Assembly: GCA_023374045.1 (NCBI GenBank)
Contig: CM041776.1
Location: forward strand, 123,471,733-123,535,732
Length of the DNA stretch: 64,000 nt
Direction: 5' to 3'
Origin: Limonium bicolor
Lineage: Eukaryota > Streptophyta > Magnoliopsida > Caryophyllales > Plumbaginaceae
Made by a program: the position numbers and the translations under genes. Position 1 is the first letter of the stretch, and every line of letters begins with the position of its first letter. The notes below the pieces were generated by a model. That model was not told where the DNA came from and ran no database searches. It saw only the letters and a program-made list of their open reading frames with translations. Positions 44,782 through 59,014 of the stretch are shown here, in pieces.

Positions 44782-46600
44782 TGTAACACCCCTACCGCTA
44801 ATACCGTCATTACCGTCCAATCTCCTTATACAATACAGATCCACGCAGCGGATACTTACATACTCAACGGTGGGTGATACACTGCCGTTAGTCACCCACG
44901 TGACCAACAAGCTACTACTACATACAGCATCGGTCTGATGGACCGGAATATCCGAGTACTACACAAATACAATACATACTCTCATTACTTGCTGAGTACT
45001 ACAATACCCATTCGATACAATACTCCCCAATACAATACTCCATAATTCAATACAAGATAATACACTACACATACCGAGTTTACTAAGTTCCCGATACAAA
45101 CCGATGCTTCTTCCAAGTTCATACATATCTTAAAGCCTAACCACTACCCATTTCTCACAACTACATACTTGCATCTCACGTAATAGTGTACCCCTTGGTA
45201 CAGTCACATTCCAGCTACAAGTCCTTATACCATTTACTGCAATCTACATTTCCTTCCTAGTAACTAGGCACGTCCACCGGTCTCTTCTGTGACCAGGTCT
45301 GCTTCGGGTACCTGCACACTAAAAATGTTCCCCCGAGGGGGTCAGCTTTCGCTGAATATGATAACCGCATACCCCGCGTACTAGCGAGGGTACGCCGACC
45401 ATTTGGTCGAATACATGCAATTCATTTTGCAATACATACATGCATTCATACTTACATACATACTTACATACATACATACTTTCATTCACAATACTACAAT
45501 ACTACACAAGGTATACATACATACGCACGGTACAATACATGCTTGGAAGACAATACAAGTCAACCAATACTTACTTACCATCTTTCAGAATACACATGCA
45601 CAATACATACTCATTACATACCCGATACGCAATACGGAGATACACTTCTCCAATTCACACAGAAGGTTGTTAGCTTCTTTACACACCGGGTTAGTCGGGT
45701 GTTCAATACTCTTTTACTTCCGGTCAATGACTTACAATAGTCAAGACCAATACACATACAATACTTACTCCTTACATACTTTACTTCCAGTTAAGTCGGT
45801 GTGACCTCCGGGCAGGGAGTACTACCTCCCACCACCGGGCTTTAGGGTGGCCCACTAATCCAGGATGCTACCCATACAAAGGGAATTGGTCCAAGGAAAA
45901 GATCATAGCCAGGATTCGGTTCCAACCTCTTGTGGTTCCTTATCCTCACGCGTGGCCGAAACTATATCGGGCTTCTACTCATTCCATTTTACTCATTACT
46001 CATGTTAGGAGTTAGGTTGTTAGGAATTAGTAGAAGTCCATTCTTACTTCCATACATACATACAATACACAAATACTCATACTTACACATACACTTCATT
46101 TCCATTCATTCATTTCATGAATTATACAAACTAAATGTTCAAGAGCAATAAACAAGAACAATATAGTTCAAACACAATTATGTGCAATATAAATCCGATT
46201 CATGCATTTATCTTGTTGGTGATCACATAAGCACACAAATCGGGGTAACCAAGTTAGGATACAGGGCATGAAGAAATCATACCGTTCACCGTCGTATTCG
46301 TACTACCGGTTCCTTTGGAGCTCAACTATTTGATTCCTATACATACATGAAGTTGTATGATCAATGGTCTATTATTGATCCAACTTATTCCTTCATTAAC
46401 ACTCCTAATATATACCTACTACTCCTTTACATTCATACTTGATTATTATACCATTCTTTTCTCATTACCTCTTATTCTTGCTTCCTTACCTTTACTACTT
46501 CATTTATAATTTACTACCACAATATATGCATATAGGTATATAGGCATATATATGTATATATACATATACATATGATTGTTATAATCATATGGTAAAAATA

Positions 46601-46634
<34 letters not shown>

Positions 46635-48874
46635 GCCCGACCGGACTTGCGACCGACCTTGCAAGTCCGGTCCATTCCAGTAGCTATCAGTACGGGAAAA
46701 TTCTGGCCCGACCGAACTTGCAAGTCCGGTCGCAAGTTCGGTCCGTTCCAGTAGCTCGCATTACGGAAATTTTTCTGGCCGACCGAACTTGCAAGTCCGG
46801 TCGCAAGTTCGGTCCATTCCAGAAGGTTTCTGACGGGAGAATTTTCTGGTCCGACCGAACTTGCAAGTCCGGTCGCAAGTCCGGTCGATTCCAGAAGCTT
46901 TCCCGTCTTTGTAAATCTGGGCTCGACCGAACTTGCAAGTCCGGTCGCAAGTCCGGTCCGGCCCAGTACTTCAGTTTTAAAATCTGTTTTTGGGTGTTTT
47001 CTTTACCCATTGTTTCCCCAATCTTTACCAATACTTTCCCACATGATTTGGCACTAATTAAGCCCTCTAAATCACCTTGGTTCATCCTCCAAACTTACTA
47101 CTCAATCCCTACATTCACTTACACCTTCTTCCTCATTTCAATCCAACACTTATACTAGTTGTATTTCACTAATGCTACAGATTTTGCTCTTTCCTCAAAT
47201 GCTACAGATTTTTACTCAAACTTCTATCCTCCATTACTTCCTCAACTAATGTCACTCTTGGCATCTTAAATACACTAGTCCACTTCTAGTTACATTCCCT
47301 TAACATACTCATTCTCCAATTCTGTTACAAGCTAATGACATCCCTTTTAAACTTCTCCAAATACTTCCTCTTCTTAAACAACTTAAGTCCTCTCATTTCT
47401 ACACAAAATTTGACATAGTCTCCCCTATTTCTTACTTTGCTCACACACTATTTCAGTTCCCAAATTTCTCATTCACAACCTGTTTATTCAATACACCATA
47501 CACACAATTCACACTACTTCAACAACATAAAATTCCTGCACATACTCCATCAATACCCAATGTTTTCCCAAGTTTTAAAACTCATTTAAAACTTCAAAAC
47601 TGTTACAATATCATTCCTCATTACACTACAATATACTACTACTCATTACTCAATTCATTACTCATTTTACTACTCCAAAAACTGTTACATTACACAATAT
47701 ACACAACTAACTCAAGGTAAGGGTATTTACCTTGTCTTGTTAGTTTTCTTTCTTTCCTTTCCTCTTCTTCTTCTTCTCCTTTGTTCTCGGTTTTGAATGG
47801 GATTCACACACAAGTTCTACAACCCATATCAATACACAATACCATTTAACATACAAGTTTGCACTAGCCCTAGAATTTAATGTTTAGGGTTTAGAAGAAT
47901 ATTACCTTCCAATGAGTGGATGAAGTTCTTGACTAGCAAGAGAACAAGATTCCTAGCCCAAATAAGAAGCCAAAATCGGCTGGAGCATGAAGAAGAAAGC
48001 ATTCAAAAACTGAAAATTCTTAAAATGCTAATGAGGGCTAGAAACGATGGATTTCCGAACTTCTTTTTACCTCAAGATGATAAGGAGGTGAAGGTGCTTC
48101 TAATGGTGGACTTGAATCTTCAAATGGAGAACACCCATAAAATCGAAAGTGAAGCTCTTGGATTTTTGAAAGGATGAAAATGTTCTCCCTTGCAAGGGGA
48201 TTCCAATGGTGTAATTTTTATTGGATTCGGAGAAGGTTTGAGTACTCAAAGAGAGGAGAGAAGGAGAGAGTTAAGTGGGTTTCTTCATTTCTCCATGGCT
48301 GTCGCATGGGAGGAGAAAATCAGAGAATAGAGAAGGAAGGGGAGGGCAATACGTGAGAGAGGGTGAGGGTGAGGAGAGAGAATTGTTTTTGTTTTTACTT
48401 ATTGTTTTGTCTTGTAGTGTATTAGGTGAGTGAAGGGAGTGAGAGGGGCAATTGCCACCGGTCACACACACTGCACACACTGCACTTTCTGATTTTTATT
48501 TTCAAAGTGGACACACCAAGTTTGTTTATTTGCATTCTCACCCCACAACTTACCGGTTGTTACAGTTCTTACTAACCGGTACCCGTTTTCCGGAATTTCC
48601 TCGTTTAATTAATTTTATTGGTTCTAAAGCTTGACTAACATTAATTAGTGGCTATTTAGTTCACCAAAATTGTTACGAGTCTATTTAACCCGCTTAAAGT
48701 CACGTTTTCCCAGTTTCCTCGAAAAACGTGCTTTAAGGTTCGTTTATGCTTTTAACCCATTTTAAAGGTCCGTTTTCTTCGGGATTTGTTCCCTCATATT
48801 TATTTAAGTGTAATTAAGCCTTTAAAAATATAATTAGCCTAATTAATCACTGTTTTTAATTACGGGGTATTTCA
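44782..48874 (-). repeat. Element D LTR1
   Basis: 4,093 bp, plus-strand start TGTAACACCCCTACCGC, end TTACGGGGTATTTCA. Shared module: CAG|GTAC on minus (45308-45314), CCCCC-GA-GGGGG (45330-45341), CAGC-TTTC-GCTG (45343-45354), GACCA-TT-TGGTC (45397-45408). An ATAC-rich microsatellite lies at about 45430-45490, a T-run at about 46603-46632, and the palindromic AAGTCCGGTC array at 46636-46965. Confidence 0.92.
46636..46965. repeat. Palindromic CAAGTCCGGTC array in element D LTR1
   Basis: Five units near 65 bp with GACCGAACTTGCAAGTCCGG arms, followed by GTCGCAAGTTCGGTCC and ATTCCAG. The copy in LTR2 is at about 56771-57102. The preceding T-run is shorter there. Confidence 0.88.
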
Positions 48875-51800
48875 ATCTACCCCCCTTAAGAAACTTTGCC
48901 CTCAAAGTTGCTCAAGGTTTACGGTTTACTACTTCTACTCATTTGGCAATCAATTGCCATAATGCATACTACTATCACCTTACAAGGTGTTCACAATTCT
49001 TACACTACCAGCATACACAATCCAGATACTATGCACCATACTCGATTCAATACCATATACAATACTCAATCATACAAATACCAAGTCGTACATCCACAAT
49101 ACATTCACAATACACTTCATATGTCATTCGTGTATACCGTACAACACCAATGCATTACTCATTACGCACATACCTAACTACCATACATATTACTACTAGC
49201 ACTACTTTGTGCCAATAAAATACAATTAGCACTACATGTGCCAACCAAAGTACAATTACAATACATATACTACGCAATGCTAACCCGAAGCAATGCAGTA
49301 CACATTACAATCCCGCAGGCACTCAGGTCATCTAGACACAGGACTCTTCTCTGTCCCGCTGCCCTTGGAATAATACAATACGATACTCTACTACCTTCTC
49401 AGGCATACGCTTCTAGCAAATCCTTTATCTTCGGCTAAGAAAAATTCTTTCCCAACTACTTAGAAATTCTCCAAAGCATACAACTCCCAATTCCAGTTTG
49501 TGTTATTGCTTCTACCATATGCGTGATTCTTGTGACCACTTGGGGAGCTTCAAGAATCGTCGACCCTGATGTGATCAGCACCAGTGTTGAACTATCTTTC
49601 CACCCCATTTTGTGTTCGGCTTCCCTTGATCTGATCAGGATCAAGTTCGACTTCCCACATCCGTTTCAAACAACAGATAATTCGATCATTTTCATTTTCT
49701 ACCTTTTTACTCTTCCTGGTCATAATTACAATTTCACACAACTCCAAAGGATGGAATTCAGTCCATCAATCATTCTCAATCTACTTCCCAAATACTTTCC
49801 TCAGAATTCGATGCCTAATGCTCATTTCATCAATCTTCTCTACTTCCTTCCATTACCCTCTATTATCTCTACTATTCTGACTAGGGAATACATTACTTAT
49901 GAAATTCCGCTGTCCTCAATTTACTTCCAATAACATACTTACGAATACACCACTCGTGGGTTACATTCCTCTACTACTCATAGTTAACCCGTACTACTTC
50001 TTTAAGAATACAATACTTGTGGAGCTCCGTCCACTACTCATTCTCAATTGTCTCAAGACAATCACCTAGGGAACTCGATTTCCTCTAGGTTATACATGGT
50101 TTTATACCGACTCAAGCATCGTAATGCCATGTCTAACTTCAGATAGGCACACACTACGGGATTATCGTTTCCCCAAGAGTTAGTATACTCCTCTTTACTA
50201 ATACTTTTACACTAGGGTTACAAGATGGTTATATTCATCCAATGGTATTCGCACCTCTTGTGCCTAATTACCGCAATTACAATATGAATGAATACTTATG
50301 TTTATCTGACATAAGTACTAATCATCAACTCGATTCTCATTTGTGCTATGCACATTATAGTTTCTGTGTTTTATTCATGAAACTTTCGTTAAGCGGTTTT
50401 CGCTCTACCCCCCTTAAAAGGGATTACGCCCACGTGATCTACCATATGTTACTCTTAAACATTGGTTCACTCGATTGGGGCAATCTGAAGCGTTTAGCTT
50501 CACTACAATACACTATACAATATGCTCTGGTCAAAGGGTCTTAACCATACCAATGGTTTAGTCTTTGCACCGAGGATTCCTATATGAGTTTATTTAACTC
50601 ATAATTAATTCAGTTCTAGCCTATTAGGCTTCAAGGCATTAATAGCCATTCTTTCATACTTACTAGGTGTCTAGCTAGGGCCCACTAGCTTCTGCTGTGC
50701 GACCCCGATAACTTGGGTTACTCACCCTTCATGTTATCCTTAATGTGCTATACATCACCTTTTTATCCCTCTATTGTGGAAATAAGGTTTACCAACAGTG
50801 TGGTATTCTTTTACCGCTGTTTGAACTCAATGAGTTTTTAGATTGTAACCAGCTCTCTGGTAATCTATTACACGTACTATTCGTACTCCCACGATTATTC
50901 CCTACGTTCCTCCGACTTGTTGTCGGGCGAGGTTAAGTCACTACCTAGTTGCAGTGCTTCCTCTGTTGTCACTAGCTTCTGAATAATACCAGTTCTTCTG
51001 GTTCAGTACAAGTGTTCTTTGCTTGTATGACCTTGCATTCTCAACGCGTCGGTCCAAGTGACTTTCTTCGGTCATCTTTCACCTTTTATTCCAATGGAAT
51101 TCACATCTTGTGATTGTTAGTGTGCTTACACTCTCCGTGCTTCTTTGGCCTTAGGCCGCACGGTTTGTTGCTAAGCTTGCTTGACTGGCCTATGCCATGT
51201 TGTTGGTGAAAGAAGGGTTTACTGCGGTTTACATTTCCCATATTCCTAGCTATCGCATTAGATCATTACTGCGCGAGTGCAATACCAAAACACTCAGTCA
51301 TACAGAGTGCAGAGGCGTAAACTCTTGGCAGTAAATCACTTATGTGATAGGGATGAATATTTCTGCTTGTCATCTCATACTTATACTTCGTGTCAGTGTC
51401 CAACTACTTCCTCATTCCGGTCGCTTGTTGCGCACCGTATTCTTACTCACTATACAACATCGTTTTACTGATTTCGTTACTGTAGTAGTTTTGTCTTTAC
51501 TCATTGCCATTGTCATTGGCACCACTTCCTTATGGTGTGAACACACTAGGAGGTTCCTAGTTCACGCATATGACGGTCGTCATAGCATACCGCAATACCA
51601 TTATCTTCCCCTTGTGGGGATGTTTTATTTCTATTTAGGTTTCATGTGTAGGTTAGCTTACCTCACATTACTTCCTCATTCATGATATAGTTTGCCAAAT
51701 AATTGGTTGACCAAGGATGAAGTGGTTTATCGGGTTACAAGCTCTCTTGAGCGCCGGTCATTCGTGGTGTGTAATGTGCACACTCATTGATTGTTTTTGA

Positions 51801-54800
51801 CAATTATTGTCTCCATAGTGCTGAGCATTGATCATAGGCTCCAGCTATGCGGTTTTACTTTTGCATGTACATTACCGGGACATCCCAAGCTTCAAGGGTT
51901 TTCTGGTCCCGTTCTCTAATTAAAGGGTATTCTATCACTGGTAGGTGAAAGTTCTCGTTGAGGGGTGTGTTTCCACTCATATGTCTCATGACACGGTTTA
52001 CCATGCAAGTATTTACACAATGGTTCGCCACATGTTTGGGTGCATAAGGAGTATACTTACTCCTTCGAGCTTCGATGCTCTGAAGCGATGTGCTTCTACC
52101 GTCTACAGCCTCTTGTAGGCGTAGTGGTTTGGAAATCTCATTTCCTTATTCGTTGTCCCTTGGCAATATCTGTATGCACAAGTTTTGTTGTTATGGTAGA
52201 CGGAAGCCTATTTCTAAGGTTTCACATCATCACCGCATTGGTGGTCTTTGGCTAACGAGGGGTTCATTCCCTTGGGTTTCTCGTAGTGTCCAAGAGGGGA
52301 CTAGGCCAATGTTGGCATTATCATGATTCTTATGTCTCTGTGTACCATTGCTACAGAAGGCATGAAGGTGATTAAAAGCTTGTCAACTGTATGCTAGACT
52401 GGTGCACTAGTGACAGTGATACTGAGTTGACCAATACACCAAGTCACTCAGGACGTTGGGTTTGAATTGATGGTCCAGTTGTTGATTTCTTGTCGTATGT
52501 GATAGCATTTCTTGCAAGCTTGTTAGTAAATGGTGCCGGTTTTGCAACCGTTCAAGTTTACATAACGTAGTTGGTAAGTGGCTTTCAAGCCTTATTGCGG
52601 CGAGCTATGCTCTCTGCAAGCTGCTTACACACGTTTCCATTCTTTGCGTACCCCATAGGTTGGAGGTATTTACTGGGCTCCATGGTAAGTCGTGACATCA
52701 CGCTTCCATTCATAGGAGGCCCTTTAGGCAATCCGGTGCTAATCGGTGCATTCTTGTGGTTGAGGGTATTTCCTGTTAAGTGAAATCCCTTCGGCGTCCT
52801 AACCGAATATTCGTTCTGGTTATCGTGCTCTTATCATGATGCTTTGTTCGATTGGTGTTATCCCTGACACCCTTCCAGGATTGCTCCTGGGTGTTATTAG
52901 GTATGTCGTTACATCCGGCCAATGTTTATGATATGTTGTGTCTGCTACACCACCTTGTGGTATTGTACTTGAGCTATTCCCTTTAGGGTTATAGCGCCTC
53001 CCGTTCTTGGGTAGACTGTTTATACTTGCTCATAGTGCTTAAGACTAGGTTTAATATTCTCTTTGATGGTGGATTGTGCTTCGTAGTAATCTTGTGATTG
53101 CTTAAGGGAGTTCTGTCCCGTTTGTTGAGCATTGTGGTGTTCACGTTAGGCAACTGCCTTACTGTGTTTAGGCTGGGTATACTTTCCAGCTGCCATGTAG
53201 TTGTTTGAAGTCCTTGAGGCATATCCAATGCCTATACTTACCAGTTTGTGCCCTTTGCACTTCCTAATCCTCATTCCTTATCTTCAGATGGATTCTCTGA
53301 GTTCCTTTATACTTATCTCTTAGTTGAGTTCCTTCTCCTGGATCGCCTGAGGTGTCCAGTTGTTCTGGTTTGAATTTACTCATGGTCCGTAGAACGGAGT
53401 TGACTACTTCCCGTGTGTCGTACACTACATGTATACATACGTGGGGTACCATGTTGATACGTTACCACTTACCCAACTATATGTCAGGCCCGCAAGCTCC
53501 TTCGGAGTGCGGTTGTCCCACATCCCGTAATGGGTACACTCGTAGTGTTCGTCACACGCCTAGGTGAAGTATTCTGTTGCCAACTCCTCTTGTATCATTC
53601 TATGATACTCACCGTAATTCTGTTGGTTTGGTTTTAAAATCCAAGGTTTTAAAGAAAGGTTGTGGTTTGAAAGGAAAATTTTTGGGTTTTAAAATATGGT
53701 TCGGTGTTAAAGAAGTCTCTCATGGCATAGCCATGTTTGAGGTCTTGACCAAGTCTAGCTTCTCGCTGACCGGTATATTCTAGATACGGTGGTCGGGCCG
53801 TTAGGCCTTTCCAAGGTTCCATACTCCTAGTCGTTTGGATGTGTGATCCTGTAGTTGTTCGTTACGGTCACCGTACATTACTATGTACTGTGGTGTTAGT
53901 TCCTCTACATGTCTCTGTCTTACTGCACTTGCCGTGGCAAGTGCGTGGTACTGGTGGTTTTTGAGTAATCCTATACCGATCACGGTATGGTTTCCACTCG
54001 CATTTGGTAGTCTTGTTGACTCTTCCCTTGATCTTATTGATCTACAATTGGTATACTCGATCCTTTAGGTAGCTTCTCGGTGGTCTAGACATGGCTGTCG
54101 TAGATCTCGGTACTTCTCCACTCCTTGGAGGTTCCCGTTCTATTTGGTCTAGTGTCGTTCCTTGTGGCTCGCTCCCACACCCTTGGGGTGGTTACTGAGC
54201 CTTCCTTGTTTAGGTACTACGCTTGTAGTCCTATTAGATTGTATCTCATGGTTGTTCTTGTATTTGTCTGAGCTATATGGCCAGGTATTGCAACCTTAAT
54301 GGCGTCGTGGTTTTGGAGTCAGTCACTCCCGACTATGTCCTTAGCCAGCTAGCTCACCGTTGGTGGTGTTGCTTGGCTATTACTGTTGTCCCGCAGACTT
54401 GTGTCTCGGGTTTCATTACTGCTCCCGTTTCCATTTCGTTGCACGGTTAGTGCTTCTTTCCTGTTGTTGGTTGACTAGCTAGGTTTCGCGACTGCTAAGC
54501 ACGTCGCCCCATGCTGTTGTAAGCTGCTGCCTCCTCGTGGTTGGAGTGCTCATCCTACCGCTATTAAGTGCGGGTGTTGTGGTTCAACCGGGATCCATCT
54601 CCGGGACTTCCAGTTCTTGGAATCTACTACATGTCAGTTCTTGTTTACTGTGTGATGACCTCACAACTGCCAGATCGGGTTTTCCCCGAGTATGAGAAAG
54701 CTTTTCTTCTCTCTGGCGTCCTTTCACAAGTTATACAATGGGGATTGCGGTGGGCGGGACTGGTGTTGTAGGTATCCGGTACTCACCGGGAGTTCCTAAC

Positions 54801-54919
54801 TAGCATATCTCTGATGCTAACACTCAGCCCTTAGCCCTAAGCTTCTAATTCCTAACTCGGTATTCCTAGACTCGGTATTTCCAGTCATCAGAGCGATACT
54901 TCGCTCTGATACCACTTTT
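48875..54919 (-). other. Element D internal region copy 1: non-coding hairpin chain
   Basis: No gag or pol motif in any frame. The left 1.5 kb ends in a second purine-tract-like box (50406-50422) followed by hairpin 50422-50439. The rest is packed with perfect hairpins: 49625-49645 (7-bp stem), 50584-50602 (7-bp), 51546-51560 (6-bp), 51570-51583 (ATGACG-GT-CGTCAT), 53536-53548, 53592-53608 (GTATCAT-TCT-ATGATAC), 53721-53735 (CATGGC-ATA-GCCATG), 53925-53944 (9-bp stem), 53973-53988, 54390-54410 and 54887-54910 (10-bp). A block around AGTGCAATACCAAAACACTC (51274) is almost unchanged from element A (18362). Confidence 0.75.
54901..54914 (-). other. Primer-binding site of element D, tRNA-iMet type
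   Basis: TGGTATCAGAGCGA on minus, five bases from LTR2. As in element A, ten of its bases form one arm of a perfect 10-bp hairpin (54887-54910). Confidence 0.93.
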
Positions 54920-57900
54920 TGTAACACCCCAACCGCTAATACCGTCATTACCGTCCAATCTCCTTATACAATACAGATTCACGCAGCGGATACTTACATA
55001 CTCAACGGTGGGTGATACACTGCCGTTAGTCACCCACGTGACCAACAAGCTACTACTACATACAGCATCGGTCTGATGGACCGGAATATCCGAGTACTAC
55101 ACAAATACAATACATACTCTCATTACTTGCTGAGTACTACAATACTCCATTCGATACAATACTCCATCCAATACAATACTCCATAATTCAATACAAGATA
55201 ATACACTACACATACCGAGTTTACTAAGTTCCCAATACAACACGATGCTTCTTCCAAGTTCATACATACTCTTTAAAGCCTAACCACTACCCATTTCTCA
55301 CAACATACTTGCATCTTACGTAATAGTGTACCCCTTGGTACACTTCTACATTCCAGGCTACAAGTCTTATACCATTTACTGCAATCTACATTTCCTTCCT
55401 AGTAAACTAGGCACGTCCACCGGTCTCTTCTGTGACCAGGTCTGCTTCGGGTACCTGCACACTAAAAATGTTCCCCCGAGGGGGTCAGCTTTCGCTGAAT
55501 ATGATAACCGCATACCCCGCGTACTAGCGAGGGTACGCCGACCATTTGGTCGAATACATGCAATTCATTTTGCAATACATACATGCATTCATACTTACAT
55601 ACATACTTACATACATACATACTTTCATCACGATACTACAATACTACACAAGGTATACATACATACGCACGGTACAATACATGCTTGGAAGACAATACAA
55701 GTCAACCAATACTTACTTACCATCTTTCAGAATACACATACACAATACATACTCATTACATACCCGATACGCAATACGGAGATACACTTCTCCAATTCAC
55801 ACAGAAGGTTGTTAGCTTCTTTACACACCCGGGTTAGTCGGGTGTTCAATACTCTTTTACTTCCGGTCAATGACTTACAATAGTCAAGACCAATACACAT
55901 ACAATACTTACTCCTTACATACTTTACTTCCAGTTAAGTCGGTGTGACCTCCGGGCAGGGAGTACTACCTCCCACCACCGGGCTTTAGGGTGGCCCACTA
56001 ATCCAGGATGCTACCCATACAAAGGGAATTGGTCCAAGGAAAAGATCATAGCCAGGATTCGGTTCCAACCTCTTGTGGTTCCTTATCCTCACGCGTGGCC
56101 GAAACTATATCGGGCTTCTACTCATTCCATTTTACTCATTACTCATGTTAGGAGTTAGGTTGTTAGGAATTAGTAGAAGTCCATTCTTACTTCCATACAT
56201 ACATACAATACACAAATACTCATACTTACACATACACTTCATTTCCATTCATTCATTTCATGAATTATACAAACTAAATGTTCAAGAGCAATAAACAAGA
56301 ACAATATAGTTCAAACACAATTATGTGCAATATAAATCCGATTCATGCATTTATCTTGTTGGTGATCACATAAGCACACAAATCGGGGTAACCAAGTTAG
56401 GATACAGGGCATGAAGAAATCATACCGTTCACCGTCGTATTCGTACTACCGGTTCCTTTGGAGCTCAACTATTTGATTCCTATACATACATGAAGTTGTA
56501 TGATCAATGGTCTATTATTGATCCAACTTATTCCTTCATTAACACTCCTAATATATACCTACTACTCCTTTACATTCATACTTGATTATTATACCATTCT
56601 TTTCTCATTACCTCTTATTCTTGCTTCCTTACCTTTACTACTTCATTTATAATTTACTACCACATATATATGCATATAGGTATATAGGCATATATGTATA
56701 TATACATATACATTGATTGTTATAATCATATGGTAAAAATACTTTTTTTTTTTTTTTTTTTTTTTTTTAAGGCCCGACCGGACTTGCGACCGACCTTGCA
56801 AGTCCGGTCCATTCCAGTAGCTATCAGTACGGGAAAATTCTGGCCCGACCGAACTTGCAAGTCCGGTCGCAAGTTCGGTCCGTTCCAGTAGCTCGCATTA
56901 CGGAAATTTTTCTGGCCGACCGAACTTGCAAGTCCGGTCGCAAGTTCGGTCCATTCCAGAAGGTTTCTGACGGGAGAATTTTCTGGTCCGACCGAACTTG
57001 CAATTCCGGTCGCAAGTCCGGTCGATTCCAGAAGCTTTCCCGTCTTTGTAAATCTGGGCTCGACCGAACTTGCAAGTCCGGTCGCAAGTCCGGTCCGGCC
57101 CAGTACTTCAGTTTTAAAATCTGTTTTTGGGTGTTTTCTTTACCCATTGTTTCCCCAATCTTTACCAATACTTTCCCACATGATTTGGCACTAATTAAGC
57201 CCTCTAAATCACCTTGGTTCATCCTCCAAACTTACTACTCAATCCCTACATTCACTTACACCTTCTTCCTCATTTCAATCCAACACTTATACTAGTTGTA
57301 TTTCACTAATGCTACAGATTTTGCTCTTTCCTCAAATGCTACAGATTTTTACTCAAACTTCTATCCTCCATTACTTCCTCAACTAATGTCACTCTTGGCA
57401 TCTTAAATACACTAGTCCACTTCTAGTTACATTCCCTTAACATACTCATTCTCCAATTCTGTTACAAGCTAATGACATCCCTTTTAAACTTCTCCAAATA
57501 CTTCCTCTTCTTAAACAACTTAAGTCCTCTCATTTCTACACAAAATTTGACATAGTCTCCCCTATATTTCTTACTTTGCTCACACACTATTTCAGTTCCC
57601 AAATTTCTCATTCACAACCTGTTTATTCAATACACCATACACACAATTCACACTACTTCAACAACATAAAATTCCTGCACATACTCCATCAATACCCAAT
57701 GTTTTCCCAAGTTTTTAAAACTCATTTAAAACTTCAAAACTGTTACAATATCATTCCTCATTACACTACAATATACTTACTACTCATTACTCAATTCATT
57801 ACTCATTTTACTACTCCAAAAACTGTTACATTACACAATATACACAACTAACTCAAGGTAAGGGTATTTACCTTGTCTTGTTAGTTTTCTTTCTTTCCTT

Positions 57901-59014
57901 TTTCTTCTTTCTTCTCCTTTGTTCTCGGTTTTGAATGGGATTCACACACAAGTTCTACAACCCATATCAATACACAATACCATTTAACATACAAGTTTGC
58001 ACTAGCCCTAGAATTTAATGTTTAGGGTTTAGAAGAGAATATTACCTTCCAATGAGTGGATGAAGTTCTTGACTAGCAAGAGAACAAGATTCCTAGCCCA
58101 AATAAGAAGCCAAAATCGGCTGGAGCATGAAGAAGAAAGCATTCAAAAACTGAAAATTCTTAAAATGCTAATGAGGGCTAGAAACGATGGATTTCCGAAC
58201 TTCTTTTTACCTCAAGATGATAAGGAGGTGAAGGTGCTTCTAATGGTGGACTTGAATCTTCAAATGGAGACACCCTAAAATCGAAAGTGAAGCTCTTGGA
58301 TTTTTGAAAGGATGAAAATGTTCTCCCTTGCAAGGGGATTCCAATGGTGTAATTTTTATTGGATTCGGAGAAGGTTTGAGTACTCAAAGAGAGGAGAGAA
58401 GGAGAGAGTTAAGTGGGTTTCTTCATTTCTCCATGGCTGTCGCATGGGAGGAGAAAAATCAGAGAATAGAGAAGGAAGGGGGAGGGCAATACGTGAGAGA
58501 GGGCTGAGTGGTGAGGAGAGAGAATTGTTTTTTTTTTACTTATTGTTTTGTCTTGTAGTGTATTAGGTGAGTGAAGGGAGTGAGAGGGGCAATTGCCACC
58601 GGTCACACACACTGCACACACTGCACTTTCTGATTTTTATTTTCAAAGTGGACACACCAAGTTTGTTTATTTGCATTCTCACCCACAACTTACCGGTTGT
58701 TACAGTTCTTACTAACCGGTACCCGTTTTCCGGAATTTCCTCGTTTAATTAATTTTATTGGTTCTAAAGCTTGACTAACATTAATTAGTGGCTATTTAGT
58801 TCACCAAAATTGTTACGAGTCTATTTAACCCGCTTAAAGTCACGTTTTCCCAGTTTCCTCGAAAAACGTGCTTTAAGGTTCGTTTATGCTTTTAACCCAT
58901 TTTAAAGGTCCGTTTTCTTCGGGATTTGTTCCCTCATATTTATTTAAGTGTAATTAAGCCTTTAAAAATATAATTAGCCTAATTAATCACTGTTTTTAAT
59001 TACGGGGTATTTCA
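54920..59014 (-). repeat. Element D LTR2
   Basis: 4,095 bp, near-identical to LTR1 with scattered substitutions and one-base indels (start TGTAACACCCCAACCGC). Its right end is followed by a second internal region rather than flanking DNA. Confidence 0.92.

Noticed and set aside
46514..47085. Frames rich in RPDLQVRS repeats on both strands
   Set aside because: Direct translation of the palindromic LTR array in different frames; no protein family.
47920..48177. 85-residue open frame conserved in both D LTRs (also 58060-58278)
   Set aside because: It is duplicated with the LTR, differs in length between copies through indels, runs against the element orientation and has no recognisable domain.
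52090..52783. Several open frames preserved in both D internal copies
   Set aside because: The copies are nearly identical as a whole, so shared frames are expected. They read opposite to the element, and hairpin structure explains the sequence better.
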